From NCBI GenBank assembly GCA_018644745.1, contig JABGPX010000273.1, forward strand, positions 1 to 5,685: a stretch of 5,685 bases of DNA, given 5' to 3'. How positions within the stretch are numbered: the first letter of the stretch is position 1; each line of letters opens with the position of its first letter. A program made the translations under genes and the position numbers. Below are positions 5,685-5,685 of the stretch, piece after piece. Below the pieces are notes generated by a model. The model had not been told where the DNA came from and ran no database searches. It worked only from the letters and a program-made list of their open reading frames with translations. The stretch comes from Spirochaetales bacterium. Lineage in GTDB: Bacteria > Spirochaetota > Spirochaetia > ARS1246.

Positions 5685-5685
5685 G

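Overview
The window is an ordinary bacterial chromosomal segment of about 48% G+C (estimated by eye). It is most likely from a spirochaete (Spirochaetota, Treponema/Spirochaeta-like). This assignment rests mainly on the 524-residue lysine-rich protein at 3339-4913, which resembles a spirochaete-restricted family of unknown function (DUF5312-like, from memory). No mobile element, CRISPR array, rRNA or tRNA is visible.

Layout from left to right: (1) the C-terminal 250 residues of a YhcC/TIGR01212-type radical SAM protein run off the left edge and end at 753 (+). (2) A 255-bp intergenic region, 754-1008, holds two long-range inverted repeats built from four related copies of a TGAGAATT module, followed by a promoter. 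(3) A 160-residue protein of unknown function lies at 1009-1491 (+). (4) A fold-type I PLP aminotransferase, convergent with it, lies at 1513-2790 (-). (5) Divergent from that is a VanZ-like four-helix membrane protein at 2876-3304 (+), followed by the 524-residue cytosolic protein at 3339-4913 (+). (6) On the other strand, converging and sharing the palindrome CTAG as stop codon, is a folate pair: folK (partial, off the right edge) and folE, overlapping by 8 bp.

The clearest non-genic signal is a common promoter/start architecture. All four genes whose own upstream region is visible (1009, 2790, 2876 and 3339) lack a usable Shine-Dalgarno and have a TTGAC -35 box beginning 35-38 bases before the ATG. 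Each also has a TANNNT -10 box ending 6 or 8 bases before the ATG. This predicts leaderless or nearly leaderless mRNAs and decides two start codons. The operon-internal folE is the contrast: it has an AAGGAG ribosome site. The folate pair should make 6-hydroxymethyl-dihydropterin intermediates. The other genes are not obviously linked by pathway.
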